Source: Candidatus Kuenenia stuttgartensis (lineage in GTDB: Bacteria; Gemmatimonadota; Gemmatimonadetes; Gemmatimonadales; Gemmatimonadaceae). From it: a stretch of DNA of 33,766 nucleotides. The stretch is from the NCBI GenBank assembly GCA_943330235.2, contig CALQGY020000030.1:1-33766 (forward strand), written 5' to 3'. The notes below the pieces were generated by a model, which worked only from the letters and a program-made list of their open reading frames with translations, did not search any database and was not told the DNA's origin. Both the position numbers and the translations under genes were made by a program. Below are positions 32,704 to 33,766 of this stretch, in pieces. The stretch's first letter is position 1. The number at the start of each line of letters is the position of its first letter.

Positions 32704-33554
32704 CGACGCACGCGATCCCAGATATCAACGGCGCGTGCCATGAGGTCGGCCAGCGCATTGAGGGGCAGCATATTGGGACCATCGCTTGGAGCGCGATCCG
32801 GATCGGGGTGCGTCTCAAGGAACAGCCCCTGCGCGCCGGAGGCGATAGCGGCGAGCACCAGTGACGGGATGTATTCCCGTGCGCCGCCGCTCGTCCCGCC
32901 AGCACCGAGTCCGGGGCGTTGCACGCTATGCGTGCCGTCGAAGATGGCCGGGACCTCACAGCTCTCGCGGAGTCGCGCGAATGACCGCATGTCCACCACC
33001 AGATCGCCGTAGCCGAAAAATGTGCCCCGTTCGGTGACCGCCAACTCACCGACGGCGCGCCCGGCGAGGTTCGCGCCGGCTTCCACCTTGCGAATGGCCC
33101 CCCGCATTCCTTCAGGGTGCATCCACTGCCCTTTCTTCACGTTGACCGGCTTACCGGTCGCACCTGCCGCAACGAGCAGGTCGGTCTGACGGCACAGGAA
33201 CGCCGGAATCTGCAGGACGTCCACTACCTCAGCGGCCGGCGCACACTGCAAGGCGTCATGTACATCGGTCAGAATGGGCAAACCCGTTGCCGCGCGCACG
33301 CGATCAAGCGCACGCAAGCCCGCCTCAAGGCCCGGCCCTCGGACGCCATCGACATTCGAACGGTTGGCCTTGTCGAAACTCGCCTTGAAGATGATCCCGC
33401 CGGGCACCTGCTCGGCGAGACGCGCCAGCGCCTCACCGACGCGCAAGTTGAGCGTGTCGTCTTCGAGTTGGCACGGCCCCGCGATCAGGAAGAGTTGATC
33501 ACTGGGGAAACGTGAAGCGTTCGTTGGCGCGGCAGCGTTGGACGGAGCAGTCAC
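32700..33554 (-). CDS. kdsA: Kdo-8-phosphate synthase KdsA (metal-dependent type)
   Basis: A 284-residue enzyme condensing PEP with arabinose-5-phosphate to give Kdo-8-phosphate. Visible blocks are LIAGPCQLEDD, IIFKASFDKANRSNVDG, LPILTDVHD, VNVKKGQWMHPEGM, and GTFFGYGDLVVDMRSFA, with FDGTHSVQRPG carrying the His ligand. Cys28 in GPCQ sits where metal-dependent KdsA enzymes (Aquifex type) have the metal-ligand Cys and where the metal-independent E. coli type has Asn, so a divalent-metal enzyme is predicted. GTG start one base after the pyrG stop; the first 16 residues are an Ala/Ser/Pro-rich unconserved tail. Confidence 0.97.
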   Translation of the reverse strand: MTAPSNAAAPTNASRFPSDQLFLIAGPCQLEDDTLNLRVGEALARLAEQVPGGIIFKASFDKANRSNVDGVRGPGLEAGLRALDRVRAATGLPILTDVHDALQCAPAAEVVDVLQIPAFLCRQTDLLVAAGATGKPVNVKKGQWMHPEGMRGAIRKVEAGANLAGRAVGELAVTERGTFFGYGDLVVDMRSFARLRESCEVPAIFDGTHSVQRPGLGAGGTSGGAREYIPSLVLAAIASGAQGLFLETHPDPDRAPSDGPNMLPLNALADLMARAVDIWDRVRR

Positions 33555-33555
33555 G

Positions 33556-33766
33556 TCAGTGCGCGGCCTCGACTGATCCTACCGCGCGTGCGACGTGGTG
33601 CTGTTCGGCGGCCGCGACGAAACCCGCGAAGAGTGGATGCGGCCGGAGCGGACGCGATTGCAGTTCCGGATGGAACTGACAGCCGATGAACCACGGATGC
33701 GACGGCAATTCAATCATCTCGACGAGCGATCCGTCGGGCGACATGCCGCTCAAGCGCATGCCATGC
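33556..33766 (-). CDS. pyrG: CTP synthase, C-terminal end
   Basis: The 3' end of a gene that enters the window from the right, about 70 residues. It shows the closing part of the class I glutamine amidotransferase domain of CTP synthase: [40 protein letters not shown]. The glutaminase-triad His and Glu are in QFHPE. CTP synthase aminates UTP to CTP. Its position one base before kdsA is biologically sensible because CTP activates Kdo as CMP-Kdo, and pyrG-kdsA neighbours are common in diderms. Confidence 0.95.
   Translation of the reverse strand, partial: HGMRLSGMSPDGSLVEMIELPSHPWFIGCQFHPELQSRPLRPHPLFAGFVAAAEQHHVARAVGSVEAAH

Overview
The window is a compact, GC-rich bacterial chromosome segment that looks like a diderm (LPS-making) bacterium of the Gemmatimonadota type. 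The phylum is an inference from gene order, high GC, a complete Kdo/Lpt set beside rpoN, and frequent GTG starts; no marker here proves it. Nearly all genes are recognisable housekeeping genes packed with 1-29 base overlaps. I found no prophage, IS element, CRISPR array or defence island.

Left half, all on the + strand (1-18092). A first operon carries a partial glutamate dehydrogenase, rlmH, bshC, murJ, uvrC and thrC. A secreted TPR protein follows. A combined terminator/promoter then leads into a second operon: a PDZ/radical-SAM protein of the DUF512 class, der, plsY, gpsA, a MerR-like regulator, surE and pcm. Next come an unrecognised acidic protein, an acylphosphatase, apt, tRNA-Arg(CCT) and a membrane-anchored TPR protein.

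Centre (18093-18621). This gene-free stretch separates two convergent gene sets. It holds a hairpin behind each set and, between them, an AT-rich 28-bp sequence at 18329-18356 that closely resembles a XerCD dif site. Every gene to the left points right and every gene to the right points left. All eight GGGNAGGG (KOPS-type) octamers I found by eye also point towards it. The best reading is that the window spans the replication terminus / chromosome-dimer resolution point. This is the most noteworthy thing in the sequence.

Right half, all on the - strand (33766 down to 18622). Transcription runs pyrG (partial), kdsA, kdsC, kdsD/kpsF, lptC, a long lipoprotein LptA/OstA, an LptB with an unexplained 160-residue N-terminal extension, then rpoN. 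These make and activate Kdo and export LPS. Envelope-glycan genes follow: a GT2 with C-terminal membrane helices, a GT4, a lysylphosphatidylglycerol-synthase-type flippase-like membrane protein, a YfhO-family membrane protein and a polyprenol-phosphate mannosyltransferase-like GT2. dapF comes last.

No wholly new multi-gene system is evident. The points that deserve a second look are the terminus/dif region, the LptB fusion, the lipoprotein LptA, the terminator/promoter and leader hairpin before the radical-SAM gene, and the unknown protein at 15200-16207.
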